Shown: one piece after another, positions 12,885 through 25,000 of the stretch
Position numbering within the stretch: position 1 is the stretch's first letter
How the letters are laid out: each line of letters starts with the position of its first letter
NCBI RefSeq assembly: GCF_963576545.1
Contig: NC_083656.1
Location: forward strand, 9,448,346-9,512,345
DNA length: 64,000 nt
Direction of reading: 5' to 3'
Origin: Limanda limanda
Lineage: Eukaryota > Chordata > Actinopteri > Pleuronectiformes > Pleuronectidae
Notes under the pieces: model-generated
The model's database searches: none
Told to the model about the DNA's origin: nothing
The model's input: the letters and a program-made list of their open reading frames with translations, nothing else
Made by a program: the position numbers and the translations under genes

Positions 12885-13230
12885 ACCGCTGTATTTTAAG
12901 ATGGACAACATGGCTGCCCTGCCAAAGTGAAGCCAAAGCGTCTCGATCGACACCTGGTGGCTGGCTACAGCATAGGTCATATAACCCAACCCCTCCATGT
13001 TAATGGTTGGGACAACTAATAAGTCAAATTAAATGTTAAATAGTTTTTTCTCAGAGACGGTTTCTCTTACCTCGAGTAGTTTTGGTTTACAATAGTAATA
13101 TGATGATATGAAAACATCATGTATTGCAGCTCAGAAATGTTAAGATTGCAACACTCATGATAGTTTGGCTTCTATTCTGGATAGAGGGAGGAAGTGGAGA
13201 CGCGCCGTCCATCTTTAATTACAGTCTGTG
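12885..13230 (+). mobile_element. MITE-like element, most complete copy
   Basis: About 345 bp bounded by imperfect terminal inverted repeats: 12888-12906 (CTGTATTTTAAGATGGAC) and the reverse of 13207-13228 (GACTGTAATTAAAGATGGAC). The interior includes the block AAGTGAAGCCAAAGCGTCTC and CACCTGGTGGCTGGCTACAG. It has no coding capacity. The same blocks recur at 10195, 46035-46400 and 56848, which shows a dispersed nonautonomous DNA-transposon family. I cannot name the superfamily because a target-site duplication is not clear. Confidence 0.65.
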
Positions 13231-16200
13231 GCTTGGCGTGTCAGTATTTGGTTTTATAATACATCCGATTGCTCAGTTACAGCTTGTTTCAGCTGACCAT
13301 AAAACAGGTTTTTAAGTCATAAGATTATCAACCTGCATTTAAATATCAATAAAAGTTACTTTTCCAAATATTTTCAAAACAAATGTTTTCATTATATGTG
13401 AATACTTACCTGTCACAGTACACAGCGAGCCATTTGAGACATCTGCGTTTTACACTTGCTACAGCTTACTTTATGGTATCCCAGTACTTTATGATTCCTG
13501 CAGAAACGATCACTTTTGTCATATTCCCACAATTTTTGGACAATTTATTGTTTGTGGTTTGGAGAGGTTGTTGATTGTCTCTCCACTGCAGAGCTTTTGG
13601 TGATGAAAAGGCTCTTTATCTATTTATCACATACTTGGACCTCAGGCTCTTCAGCTCACTTCTACCACATGATGGTTGGAATCCGTTTCAGCACAGCCGC
13701 CCTCAGTTTTCTCGCTGAAAACGCTCCCTTCCTGAACACCTGTGTTTCTAATTCTTCTTCCACATTCACCACGGCTCCAGATGGATTTGACCGAAACGGG
13801 CCAGATGTTCCAATCCAAATAACGCGGACAGTTTTTAATTTGAATGGCAAGTGAATCATGATGGAGCCATTAGTTTAGATATGGCCACGATCGAATGTAA
13901 TAAAAGTTAATGTTACATTTACGTTTTCTGTGCTCTATATTGCCAAGTTGTTGTTTTTTAGCTTTTCTCAGTGGAAGTAGAATTCATAATCCAGGACAGA
14001 CTGATGACCAAATAAAAAGTCGTTCTCATCAGGGATTCGATAATACAGCTGTATTCAGGAAATCTACAATAAAGCGGTTGTCCCAGGTTATAAGGTCACC
14101 TCTGGGGAACATCTGGAAGTGTTGCTGCTTTGAGGAGATGGTCCACCCAGGCACAGATGCAGCTGTATGACTATTCTGCACTGTGCAGTGTGTGAAAAGC
14201 TTGGCTGGAGTCTTGGGTGAGAGCTAACACAGAGCAAAGACCTATGAACCTTGCTGAATAATGACACAACTGCAAGGGGCACAAGAGGCCCGGGAGGAGA
14301 GAAGACACAAAAACATAAAACAGAGGAGAAACATCTGGTTTTGTTCCACCCTTCATTGTGAAGGATGGAGAAAAAACCATTAGGACAAATAATTAGGATG
14401 CAAACACGCATGAAAAGGAAGATTTCGGCCTCGCTCTGCATTAGAGTAAAAGACAAACAAGTTCTAAAAAGAGTTAGGAAACTGGCTCTGCCCGAAAACA
14501 TTAAAGTAACTGCAAGCAATTTGACAAAGCCATTAAAACCGCGTCTTAGCTTAGTCGACCGTGTGAAGAAGTTAGCAGGGCAGACAGTAATCACCAACTT
14601 CGCAAGCTCTATTTCTGCAGTTTTTCCAATAGAGATAAAACTGCAGAGCACTGTGTATCACAAACAGATGTTTTGGGCTGGACCCTTAATATCCAACAAC
14701 TGTTGAGAAAAATAACTGAATTGGACTATTTAGTACAAATATCTCTGCTTACATTTGGATTCATAATGGAAAATAGAATATAATTATACTTGTAAATCTA
14801 GTTGACTATATTTTTATGAAGATCTCTGTTTACTCTGCATTCCTCGCTGGCTCCATCATCAGCGAATATGACTGGGCCTCACACAGACTCTTCAAATATA
14901 ACTGGCAATTGGCAAACCATCAGAGCACTCAATCAGCATGATGGACTGCAAATGTTTGTTGCATAAACTTGTTTATTCAGATTTTTCTTTTCTTGTTATC
15001 TCGAGAAAGTCTGCATCAATCATTGACAGCAGGGAGACACGGAGCCGAGATTCAAACGAGGGTGTTTCATTTCGAGGCGGCTCGTTTGAAAAGGATCACG
15101 AGAGACTTGTGGAGCCGGAGGTGCGGTAATCTTCACCCTGTTGGTGGTCTGGACATCGTACTCTACCCTGAGTGTGATGGTCATAGGTCTCACACTTGGG
15201 GACATAACAACAAACATCCCTCTCATCGAGTACCACAGCCTTTCATTCAAGTTTAAGGGGAAAAGAAAAGCGATGGGAAAGACATTAGAGAGAGAGAGGG
15301 CCCTCTGCTAAAGCCCTCGTTTCAACGCTCATCCAAACTGACAGAGGAGAGAAGGACCCGAGGAGAAGCTCAGTCTCCATCACGTCCAACAATCTGTTAC
15401 GAGTCCAATAGATATGACCAGAAACACCGGGACAGGATAAATTAAATGTCGGACTTTTGTGAGATTTGTTGTTTAAATAGTTAATAGTTTTTTTGTTGTT
15501 AAAATGTCTAATAAGGATAAAGTGGTAGTGGTTACACTGTCAAAAAGAGGCGATTTGGTTTTAATACATTAATTTGCAGAGGTGGCCTATTTAAACAGTC
15601 GGTGCTCCATCACTCCTGCTTGGTCTTCTTGCATGATGCTGCTGAGCTAGCTTTTTAGCAAATTTTCTAAGGACTAGCATGCTTACCGTCCATTAGAATG
15701 CTTGGGTCGAGCTAGCACCATCAGCTAGCTATTAGCTGGCCGTCTGAACCAAACTCCATATTGAGTTTCGGAAGAGTTTCCTGCTGCTTCACTTCAACAA
15801 GGTAACGTCACGCCAGTAATGCTAACTAATATAATGCTACCAGTACGACAATTGAATGTTTTAGCTCTGTTCAGTGGGTGTTTACATTCTTGGTTAGCCA
15901 CATTGGAGAGCTAGGCTGCTAACACTGCTGTTCATCATCTCACAGCTGACACATCCTGCTTTTATATTGCTGCCACACTGATGTTTGTGTTGTGTTGTTG
16001 TTCGGGGTTGGTTCAGTTATTTCCCACCAGCGGCCTCGCTCTTTGCCAGTTTTTTTATTGGTTCACACAGGAACATAAACATGATTATTTTCTTGCATAG
16101 TCCTTGTATATGGTCATTTCTCTTTGAACAATGGCCTCATGGGAGACTGTGTATCCTATAATTAAACACAGGTGATATCCACATATTCTACACACATGAT

Positions 16201-16264
16201 GCATCACTGAAGTAAACTCAACACATGCAAATACAGAAAGTGGATGTGTGATCAAATTGATGAT

Positions 16265-16340
16265 GTTTTCTAAATTTGCTTGTGTTGTGACTTTTTACAC
16301 ATGTTTTTTCTATTTGCATGTGTTTTCTTAATTTGCGATA
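16265..16340. repeat. Imperfect direct repeats of about 20-40 bp
   Basis: Variants of TTTTCTAAATTTGCTTGTGT recur three times (TTTTTTCTATTTGCATGTGT and TTTTCTTAATTTGCG). They are imperfect and AT-rich, in the cpxm2-chst15 intergenic region. Confidence 0.45.
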
Positions 16341-18314
16341 GATGCGTAGATGATTTTTGTGGGGATGTTTTGCCAAGTAACACAAAGACTAGTGCCCAGT
16401 CTGCACACTGAATCTGCTCACCAGATAGCAGACTACATAGTTTCTTATATTAGATACACCTGCTGGCACTCCTGCATCATTTAGTGAAGCTTAATACCAT
16501 TATCAATATAACTCCACAGTTTCTGCTGTGCCGAGCTTCTAGTATAGAGCCGCAGAGTCAGAGCCTAAGAGGCCAAATGTCAACTCTTTTAAATCTGCTC
16601 TACCAGAGCTGGTTAACTTCCTTTCGTCCAATTACCAGGAGGAATAGTTCCCCCCACTAATTTCCCACGATGACATCTTGAATTTGTTGCACAGGCTTCT
16701 GGGACCAAAATGAAACACAGGGCCAGTGTTAGGAAATGACAAATAGTGTGATCTTTGGCTAAATATGTGTCTCAAAAAGTGTTTCCCAAGCAGCAGTATT
16801 TATCCACTTTCCTGTCAGTCACTGTATTCCGATAGATACTCAGACTAGGATAAAGGAAGCTTTGATAATATTTATGAATTCTAAGGAAATTGAAGTTGGT
16901 TGGAGGCTCTCGGTGAAGCGGAACCAGCCAGATGGAGCGTCCAACTCCAACCAAAGTATGCAAATGATTTGCAGTCACTTTTTTTCCCCCTGTCAGATTG
17001 TCTTGATTTCAGCGAGGAGAGCGTAGTCAAAGCTGCTGGCATTTTGACTCTTTCAGTGTAATTAATTATGTGTTTTTCCAGTGGTATTTAGGTCAGATTG
17101 TCTGGATCTGTAGGTTTTGGGGAGGAAGGTTTAGGGACTGCCAGAAAACTGTGGCACGACTGTAGACAGGTGTTTTATCTCCTCTCCTTTTTCTTCTTTA
17201 AAATGTGGGCAACTTCTCCGTTTTTGAGACAAACCAGATTTAGTTAATACCATCACTATATAAATGGCCCTTAGTATTGCTCCCATTTAATGTTTTAAAC
17301 CCAAATTACAACTGTGTATTTTTAGGTGTTGTCTGCCCTCTGGTGTAGAGAATGGGTAAAACAAAATATCAGTACATACTGTTTTTCAATCTGTCTCTGA
17401 TTTAAATTGCACAGTTGTGTTTGACGCACGGTTTTAATAGATCTTTAATAGACATCACAATTTCATTGTCTTTGCTCGATTTGTTTTATAAACTCAGTAA
17501 GAGTGATTGTGATTGGTGGCTGGCTGAGTATGCAGAGCTTGCACGACACTCACTAGTAACAAACCCTGTGTAAGAACCCTTTAATTTGAGTAGATTATTT
17601 TTAATCTGACAGACGCATGTTGCAGAAAATGAGAACGTGACTTTTCTGTTTTGAGTTGCAGTTTGAGCCAAGCCTGTAGCAGCAGGTTTTTAAACCTATG
17701 AAATCGATGTTGATTTTCCCCCAGGTTATATTTTCATATTTCAGTTTCTCCATTTCATTTGTTCGACAGTCTTCCAATTAATTCACCAGATGAAATCATC
17801 TCCAACCCATACCTTTTGATTCAAGTAAATATAAAATACTAGTAAAAAGTCATGCATGAAAAATCATGCCTAAGTAAAAGTATCATAAGTATTAGCAGCA
17901 AATTGTAGTATTACCGTAAAATACATGTGACTTTCCTCTGACATCTGAAATCATTGTTACTGTGAATAATCTTGCTATTAATCTCCACATTCAAATGTAC
18001 AGTTTAAGTTAAAGCGGGAATTTGACCGCCATGCAGTGCTATACGCTCTTCTTTAAACATCTGTTGTCTGTGGGAAATTTACACTTGAAGTCTGCATTCA
18101 TCCCATCTGATAAGCTTCTACTGATGTCTACAGCGACAGAGGTGATATTAATATTGCAACTACGTGTTTTTCCCAGTAGAGGGTGGTGCTGTTTCGTATT
18201 TCTTTTAGCTTGCTCTCAGTGTTGGACACATCAGAATCATGGGGCAGACACGGAGTGAGTGTCAGTTAAGATATGCATTTTATAAGCTATAATATTATCA
18301 GTCCTGTGACTTAA

Positions 18315-18863
18315 TTTATTTTACTCTTTTATTCAGATTTAGCCTCAAGTTCGACCTGTATCGTTGATTAAAAGTCCAAAACACTTGATGACCCCTAAGG
18401 TCCACGAATGACGTACTGTCCTTAACATCCACTGGTGTCTGCTTACACCTGCTAACATCTACTGGTAGTTGGCAACTTTAATTGTGCAGAAGACCTTCAA
18501 AACATACAAGGGACATTCTCCATCTTGTTCTATATTGTAAAATCCAAATAGAACACAGGACTCTGTTTTTCATACATTTGAATTCACTATTTAATTTTGT
18601 ACATCTGGTCACAGAAAAGAAACAATCAAGACCTCACTCACTTACCCGCACGCTCACTCACTCACTTGTGCTATTTTTCTATCTTTGATTCATCTCTGCT
18701 TTTATAACTTAGAAAATAATTTAAATATAAAAACATTGATGATTTTCTTTTTTTTTTCTTTCATGGGCACTTGAAACTCCAACGAAGGGGCTGGCAGACA
18801 CATCGGTGTGTGTTTTTCTGTGTGTGTGTGTGTTTTTGCAGAAGTAGAATGGAGGTCAGTTGT
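18315..18863 (-). other. chst15: Probable chst15 3'UTR with candidate polyadenylation signals
   Basis: Downstream of the stop on the minus strand the first poly(A)-signal-like hexamers are ATTAAA at 18590-18595, then AATAAA at 18328-18333 and 18315-18320. These would give 3'UTRs of roughly 270 or 540 nt. Which site is used, and whether a longer UTR exists, cannot be read from sequence alone. A (TG)n stretch on the plus strand lies at about 18814-18832 within this region. Confidence 0.45.
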
Positions 18864-19063
18864 TCAGAGTGTTGAGTAATTGTCCCAGAGGAAGGAGTCA
18901 TTGCGCAGCACTTTGGCCAGTTCCTCGTTGAAAGGTGTGTAAAAGTCCCGCAGGATCTCTTTTGTGATGGGCAGCATGGGTCCCAGGTTTTTGTCGGCCG
19001 GCTTCCTGGTGTTGGATGCTGGACTTCGCGTGATCTCCGACTCTATTTCTTTTGTCACTGGCC
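18864..19063 (-). CDS. chst15: chst15 terminal coding exon
   Basis: A 200-nt coding segment opening after a T-rich acceptor (TTTTACAG, AG at 19064-19065) and ending at TGA (18864-18866). It encodes the rest of Gly463 to Leu528. SPASNTRKP, NLGPM and ILRDFYTPFNEELAKVL match the family end. The last residues (NDSFLWDNYSTL) carry two sequons, at 517 and 524. I recall no counterpart of these in the human C-terminus, which ends shortly after the equivalent FAW. Confidence 0.94.
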
Positions 19064-22000
19064 CTGTAAAACACACAAAAACACTTCACATCCCCGTCCT
19101 CCTTTGCCACTTCAGATTTTTTCGCACCACTAAACAAATCGAGGAAAATACAAGAAAGGACACTTGAAATGTCAACATGTATCAGCGGTGCTCTTAGCAG
19201 AGGAGGTGATGCTCTGGGAGGTGATCACACCTCTGCAGTTCTTTGAGGAGCCGAGTCGGAGCTGTGGGGCAATTGAACTGTGGGATGAACCAGTATGACT
19301 GAACTAAAGGGGGGGTCAGAGACTGTGGGGCAAAACAGTTTTTTACACTGGCCTGTCAATAAACAGCAATTTACAGTGTACCCCAAGGACACATTGGCAC
19401 ACTGATACTGAATGGAAGGGGTTAGAAATGTCAGTACTTTATCTGAAGAATATTTAGTTTAGTTTTCTAAGATATCGTACTGCACACGGTATAAATCAAC
19501 AGACTTTGTAAAATGCAGTACCTGTGATACTCCACTCTGATGGAGAAATAAAAACATGGCTCAATTTCCCAGTTGAAAGTAGAAACGACACAAATCAACT
19601 GAGATTTCAACCTTTAAAATCTGTCAGTGCTAAACTGTTTGGAGATTGAGTTAAATCAGTTTCCGTTGTGTCCGCCAGTGACATGAGCTCAATATGACAA
19701 TATCCCATTTTGTATTATATTGATCAGATGTCATGTTTTCTGTTACTCACCCAGGTTCAGGAAGTCAAAGACTTTGTGCATTGTGTATTTCCGATTGGAG
19801 GCGTGGTCCTCCAGCCTCAGGACCAGAATCTGTTCCCTGCTGAAGACGGTCAGCCAGTCCAGCAGATACAAAATGTACAGGCCGATTCGCAATCTGACCT
19901 GCGCACACAACACAAAATAATCAATGAGAGCTGTCATATCTGATGTTGAACCACATTACTCCTAGAGTCCCCCTCTGACAAGTGGTTGCAGAACAGTAGG
20001 TTGAAACAAACTGAAAGGCCTTCCAGAATAAATGATCACGTGCCAAGTAACTTTAGCTTTCTTAAATCAATTTGATACAACGAACAATCGCGCTGTCACG
20101 TTGGAGTTTTATTCATCTTTTCTCTTCAGTCTCTAATCTGAGCTCTGAAACTTTTATCGAGAAGCCACAGGCGCGGGAGCCTGCTGTAAGGGCAGCTGCA
20201 ATGCCTTTCACATGGTCTAATAACTCTGAGAAGATATTAGTGGAGGGACAATAAGGACGGCGGCAGAAGGTCGGGCATGTGCCCACAAGGCCGTAAAGCT
20301 CGTCAGTGGCAGTTGGAGAGGAGAACCTCATTTTAATACAAGGCAGCCTGGAGGGGGAGCCAAAAGAGGATGGAACAGACTCTTCCTCCCCTTCCCTGCA
20401 CTGTGGGAAAAGCTGTCCAGGGGCTCTACACTGGGGCCCTTAGTGCACTAAGACTCGCTCTGTTTTGTGAGTTGAGAGCGAGCTGGTAAACTAGCTTTTC
20501 TCATACAAAGAGTCTGTAAACGTTCAAAAGTGTTGCCAATCCCTTTTCGTAAAGTCGCTCCCTGCAAGCTTCATCATGTGTTAATGAAGTGTGGATTTCA
20601 CTCCATCTGTCGTCCCCCCCCCCCCCCCCCCCCACACTCCTTTTCAACTTCTTTTTTCCCACCAGTTAAATGTGCTGGTTGCTAAAGGCCAGTTTTTGTG
20701 TTCAGGGACTGTTAGACAGGAGTAGAAAGGTGGGGCACACTCACTGGCATGGCATTGTTGAGAGTAATGTTGTACACACAGGAGCGTATTGTGTACTCTG
20801 TAAGGCACCCCTCGAACAACTGCAGCGATTCCGACACCTTCTCGTGGAAATCCTCTGCAGACTTATTGGTAATACCAAAGTAAAGGTAGTCAGAGTATAA
20901 CCTGCAAGACAAGATAGAAGGTCCATTAACAAACTTGAACATTGGTTAAATAATATCCACTCTGACATTTTCCGAACATCTTACTTGGGGGCTGGCGGGG
21001 TAAGTTCTAGAAACTGTCCCAAGCAACTGACTCAAAGATTTGCGTTCTCACATAAACCCCTCAGATAAACTTCAGGGAAAAGTCCGGAGTTCAGAGCATG
21101 ACTGAAAGCAGCTGATGAAACTTCACAACTGTTGAATGTGTTTAGGCTAATAAGTATTATTATAATTTACAGCCTTATTATATATGAATTACAAATTAAT
21201 ATACCAGATGCTGGTTTTACACTGGCACAGATCACTATAGTTTACAGCAAGATGCAACTGTGACTGCAGTGTTGACAGTTTAGAAGAATCCTCCAGTAGA
21301 ACAAAGTAAAGACATCAAATATTGGAGAAAGCTCAAATGAGCTGCTGCAGACACGCCAAGTAAAAAATCCATATATACATTAAAAAACTGTGATATTTTT
21401 ATCCTGACTATAATGAGTCCTGTGATTAGACAGTAAAGTCAGATTTTACTGAACTTTTCTTCACTATTGACAGCTTTCAGTTCTCCTGATTCAGTAGATT
21501 CAGTGTCTCATGCCTCATATAATAAAAGAAAAGGCCAAACTATTTGCACATATTATCTTATTAATATCAGCCTGTATTAAAAATGAATGCTTGTGACACA
21601 CGAAACACATAAATGCTGTCACAGTTCCGTAAGAGATGTCAACGGCGGTGCCGAGCAGATGCCAAGGTTGTAAACTAGTCGCACGTAATAAAAATTAATT
21701 TCCCCGAGAATTGCTTCAGGGAAAGGTTGAACAGGCTGTGATTTGACAGACAAAGGCAATTATAGAGAGCATGTTCACACACTCACTTAAGTACAAATCT
21801 AAATTAACAGCATAAAGTAATCCCAGTTCGGCTCGCATGTATTCAGCACTGAGCTCCCCACACGTCTGATAATGGCGTCATTGTGAAACTTATGTGACAG
21901 ACTCACTGAGTAAGAGGAAACACATCTTGGATAAAAACATTTTTAAAAGGTGACAATGTGTGTGTCTGATATTTTAAGGTGAGTATGTCGGGGGGAGGCA

Positions 22001-25000
22001 GTGAAACCGATGACTCGCACCTTTCCACCGGGTCCCTGAGCATAACGATGAAGCGGCCATCGGGCTGCAGGGCGTGAATAAAGTCCTGGACGAGGAAAGG
22101 AGGCTCTCCCTCTGTGGTGTTGTCATAGAAATACACCCAGGCGTTGTTGTCCCACATGGTGGATGCGCTGGCTTCTCCTGCAAAACACACCCACAGCAGT
22201 TCAAATAAACAATCTGATATTAGCGTGCGATGCAATGGACAACTTTTGTTGAAATGTTTAAATGTTTCTTGTTCAAAATGTCCACCTCATCTTACCTCCT
22301 TGTGAATTGACACTTGCATTTTATAGTAAAACAAGATTCTCATGTGACATTGAAAGTACAGAAAAGGTAAATGTAAATTGCCAATTATGCTACAACCTCT
22401 TTGAAGCATGTAAGAAAAAGTTTTAGTTGCGTAATCTTTGATATTCACTGAAAGTTTTGTATTATTATGTTTTTATTCATTCTAAAAAAAGACTCCATAC
22501 AAACAGATAATTCTCCAAAACCTTACTGTAATTACCTGTGTGTGGAATTTTGTGTCAACTCTTTTCTATAATTGCCACTGAATCGAGGGTTTAACCATCA
22601 CACACGCAGCATGTTCCCAGCACACACGCAGCAAGTCAACACAAAAATAAAGATTCCTGAACCAGTGCAAAAACATAAAAGAGAGAGTTGTTACACCTCC
22701 AGCTGTGAGGAAAAATAAAGGGACTGTGCACACAGTAACTGAACTGGTGCTCCTAACAAGTCAAAAAAACAGTTTCTCAAACCATTTCAGTGCAGAAATG
22801 TAATCAGGCTGAGCTGAGAAATGATATCCAGGAATCATTAGGCTGCCTGTGCCTTCATTATCCTCTTATCTGAGGAGTGAAGCTGTGATGTATATGGAGG
22901 GAACACATCGCAGGCCTTATCTTCCTCTTTTTCTCTCAGAGAAAGGAATGATAGCCAGGACATATTTTCTGCAATGACATCATCTGCAAATGCCGTTATG
23001 CCTAAAACGACACACATTGCCATCAAGTCTATTTAAGGGTCTCCACTTTATATCCATTAAAGGGGTTTATTTTGCTCAATGGGCAGAGGCCTTAATGGGA
23101 CAAACAAATGGAGGAGCCAGGCCTGCATGCCTCTGGAGTTTCTCAGCTGCTTGGTCTTGGCTGGTGGCTTGAGGAGAGTCAGAAGCCCACGATTCTGGCC
23201 ACAGGCCTGCACCTTGCTGCGCTCTCCCAGGGCATGGTGTGAATACTGAGCAGGACTCTGGCACACTCCAACCTAACAAGGATTATTTATTTAAAGAGGG
23301 AAACAAAACAGGGCGGCATGCTAAGCTGCGCTCAATACAGCAACTCAGTCCAGTGTGAAAAGGCTATTGTTGAAAAGTTTTTCTCTGCAGCCGAGCAGTC
23401 CTTTCAGATGGTGTTTGGACGTTGGGGGGGAAGACAGAGACAGATGGAAGCACGAGGGGCTGGAGGCAGGATATGCAGATCGAGGAAGGAGGTTTGTGGA
23501 AGAAAAAAAACGAAGCTACACCCCGCTGCGGATATTATTGCTGTCCTGGCACAAAAATACAATGATTCTTTATACGGCCCTTCAGTGAAGTGGCTAAGCG
23601 AAGCAGAAGGAAGTCCAGTATTATTAAGCTGTGAGACTCCTCTTTAGGGCTGAGTCACCGGCTTGCTTTAAAATCAGCGTCACCCTCTGGAGGGAGCTGC
23701 CACAGAGGAGCCCTCTGCCCCAGCCCTGCTACCTGCTGCTTTAATAGCAGCTTTGTAATATTGGAGCCGAGATTACAAGCGAAGTTCCAGGCAAGTGTCA
23801 GGTCACCCAGAGCCAAACGCGATTGGCTACAGCCTGATGGGGCCGCAGGGTTGTCAGTCCACGTTCCACACACAGATCACAGCGCCGATACATGACCTGA
23901 GTATCAAATATGATTCAGCAGGGAGGGGAGGGCCAAGCCGCTCACTGACACGATGTGACACTTTGACAAAACAGGAACTCAGAATCTATGCTACACAGGA
24001 AACGTCTGTGCAACTGAAGCTGCCGGGAGATGTGACTAGAAAGACCAGAGAGTGTGTTTTACATGCCACCGTTTGTATCTTGTTCCCTTAGCTAACCTCA
24101 ACATGCACTTCTTTAGATAACAGATCAGAGGTGCTTTGTGAGGATAGAAAAATAGTTAGAGTTTTAAGTGATGCTTTGCTGGCTCAGTGTGAAACACCGT
24201 TTGATATCAAATGTCTCTTCAAAACAAGAGTGTTGGAGGAAATATTTTGAATAGAGTTAAAAAAGGGGTCATGTATAGGTTGTGTTCAGGGCAGACAGGT
24301 GTTTACCAATTTGTGTTAACTCCTATCAATATCCGCAACAATCCCTCCATAGCTTTGAGTTTTTTTAGAACGCTGTTTGCAGGAGCGTCTCGAGGGAATT
24401 TAAACGCCTCAGGCAAAAAGGATCTGGAGGGCCAGAGTAAACCAGAACAAAAACCCCTGCAAATTATGAAAAAACTATGCACACAAATAAATTATATTAA
24501 AGTAGAAAAGTTTAAGTGCAAACCACCACCACCACCATCACAGACACACACATTTAAACGATCTAGTCCTCAGCCAAACCTCTACAATGATGATGCTTGT
24601 AGCTACAGCTTGTGGCGAAGGGTCTGATGAGGGGGGGGTTTCAGCCGTGCTGTAGTTGTCTCTTGTACAATCATATCAGAATTTAATCGTCGTTGCTGTG
24701 GACTAATGCAATCAGCCAAAAGGCCATTCTTAATTTGCCTGCCCCTGTTACAACGCCTCCTGCATTCAGCCAGAGGGAAGACTTTGGAGTTGTTGAATTT
24801 CAGAAGCACTCATGATTGTGCAGTGGTGTAAACAGGTGACTGTCGTGAAAGAGTGGAGCTCTGAGATACACAATACATTTCAAAAGTCGGTTCATTTCAG
24901 CCGATAACGATCCATTCAAATATGTCTGAATCGGCCTTCATACAGATCTTTAGAATTGGCTGATGTCATGTCCGTGCAACTGATAAGGGCTGCACACATG

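Noticed and set aside
14088..14706. Overlapping 187-codon (minus) and 113-codon (plus) frames
   Set aside because: They overlap on opposite strands, have no recognisable domain and lie in intergenic DNA.
15600..15760. Cluster of GCTAGC/AGCTAG words
   Set aside because: Short palindromic words in AT-rich DNA with no repeat unit or paired structure that holds up.
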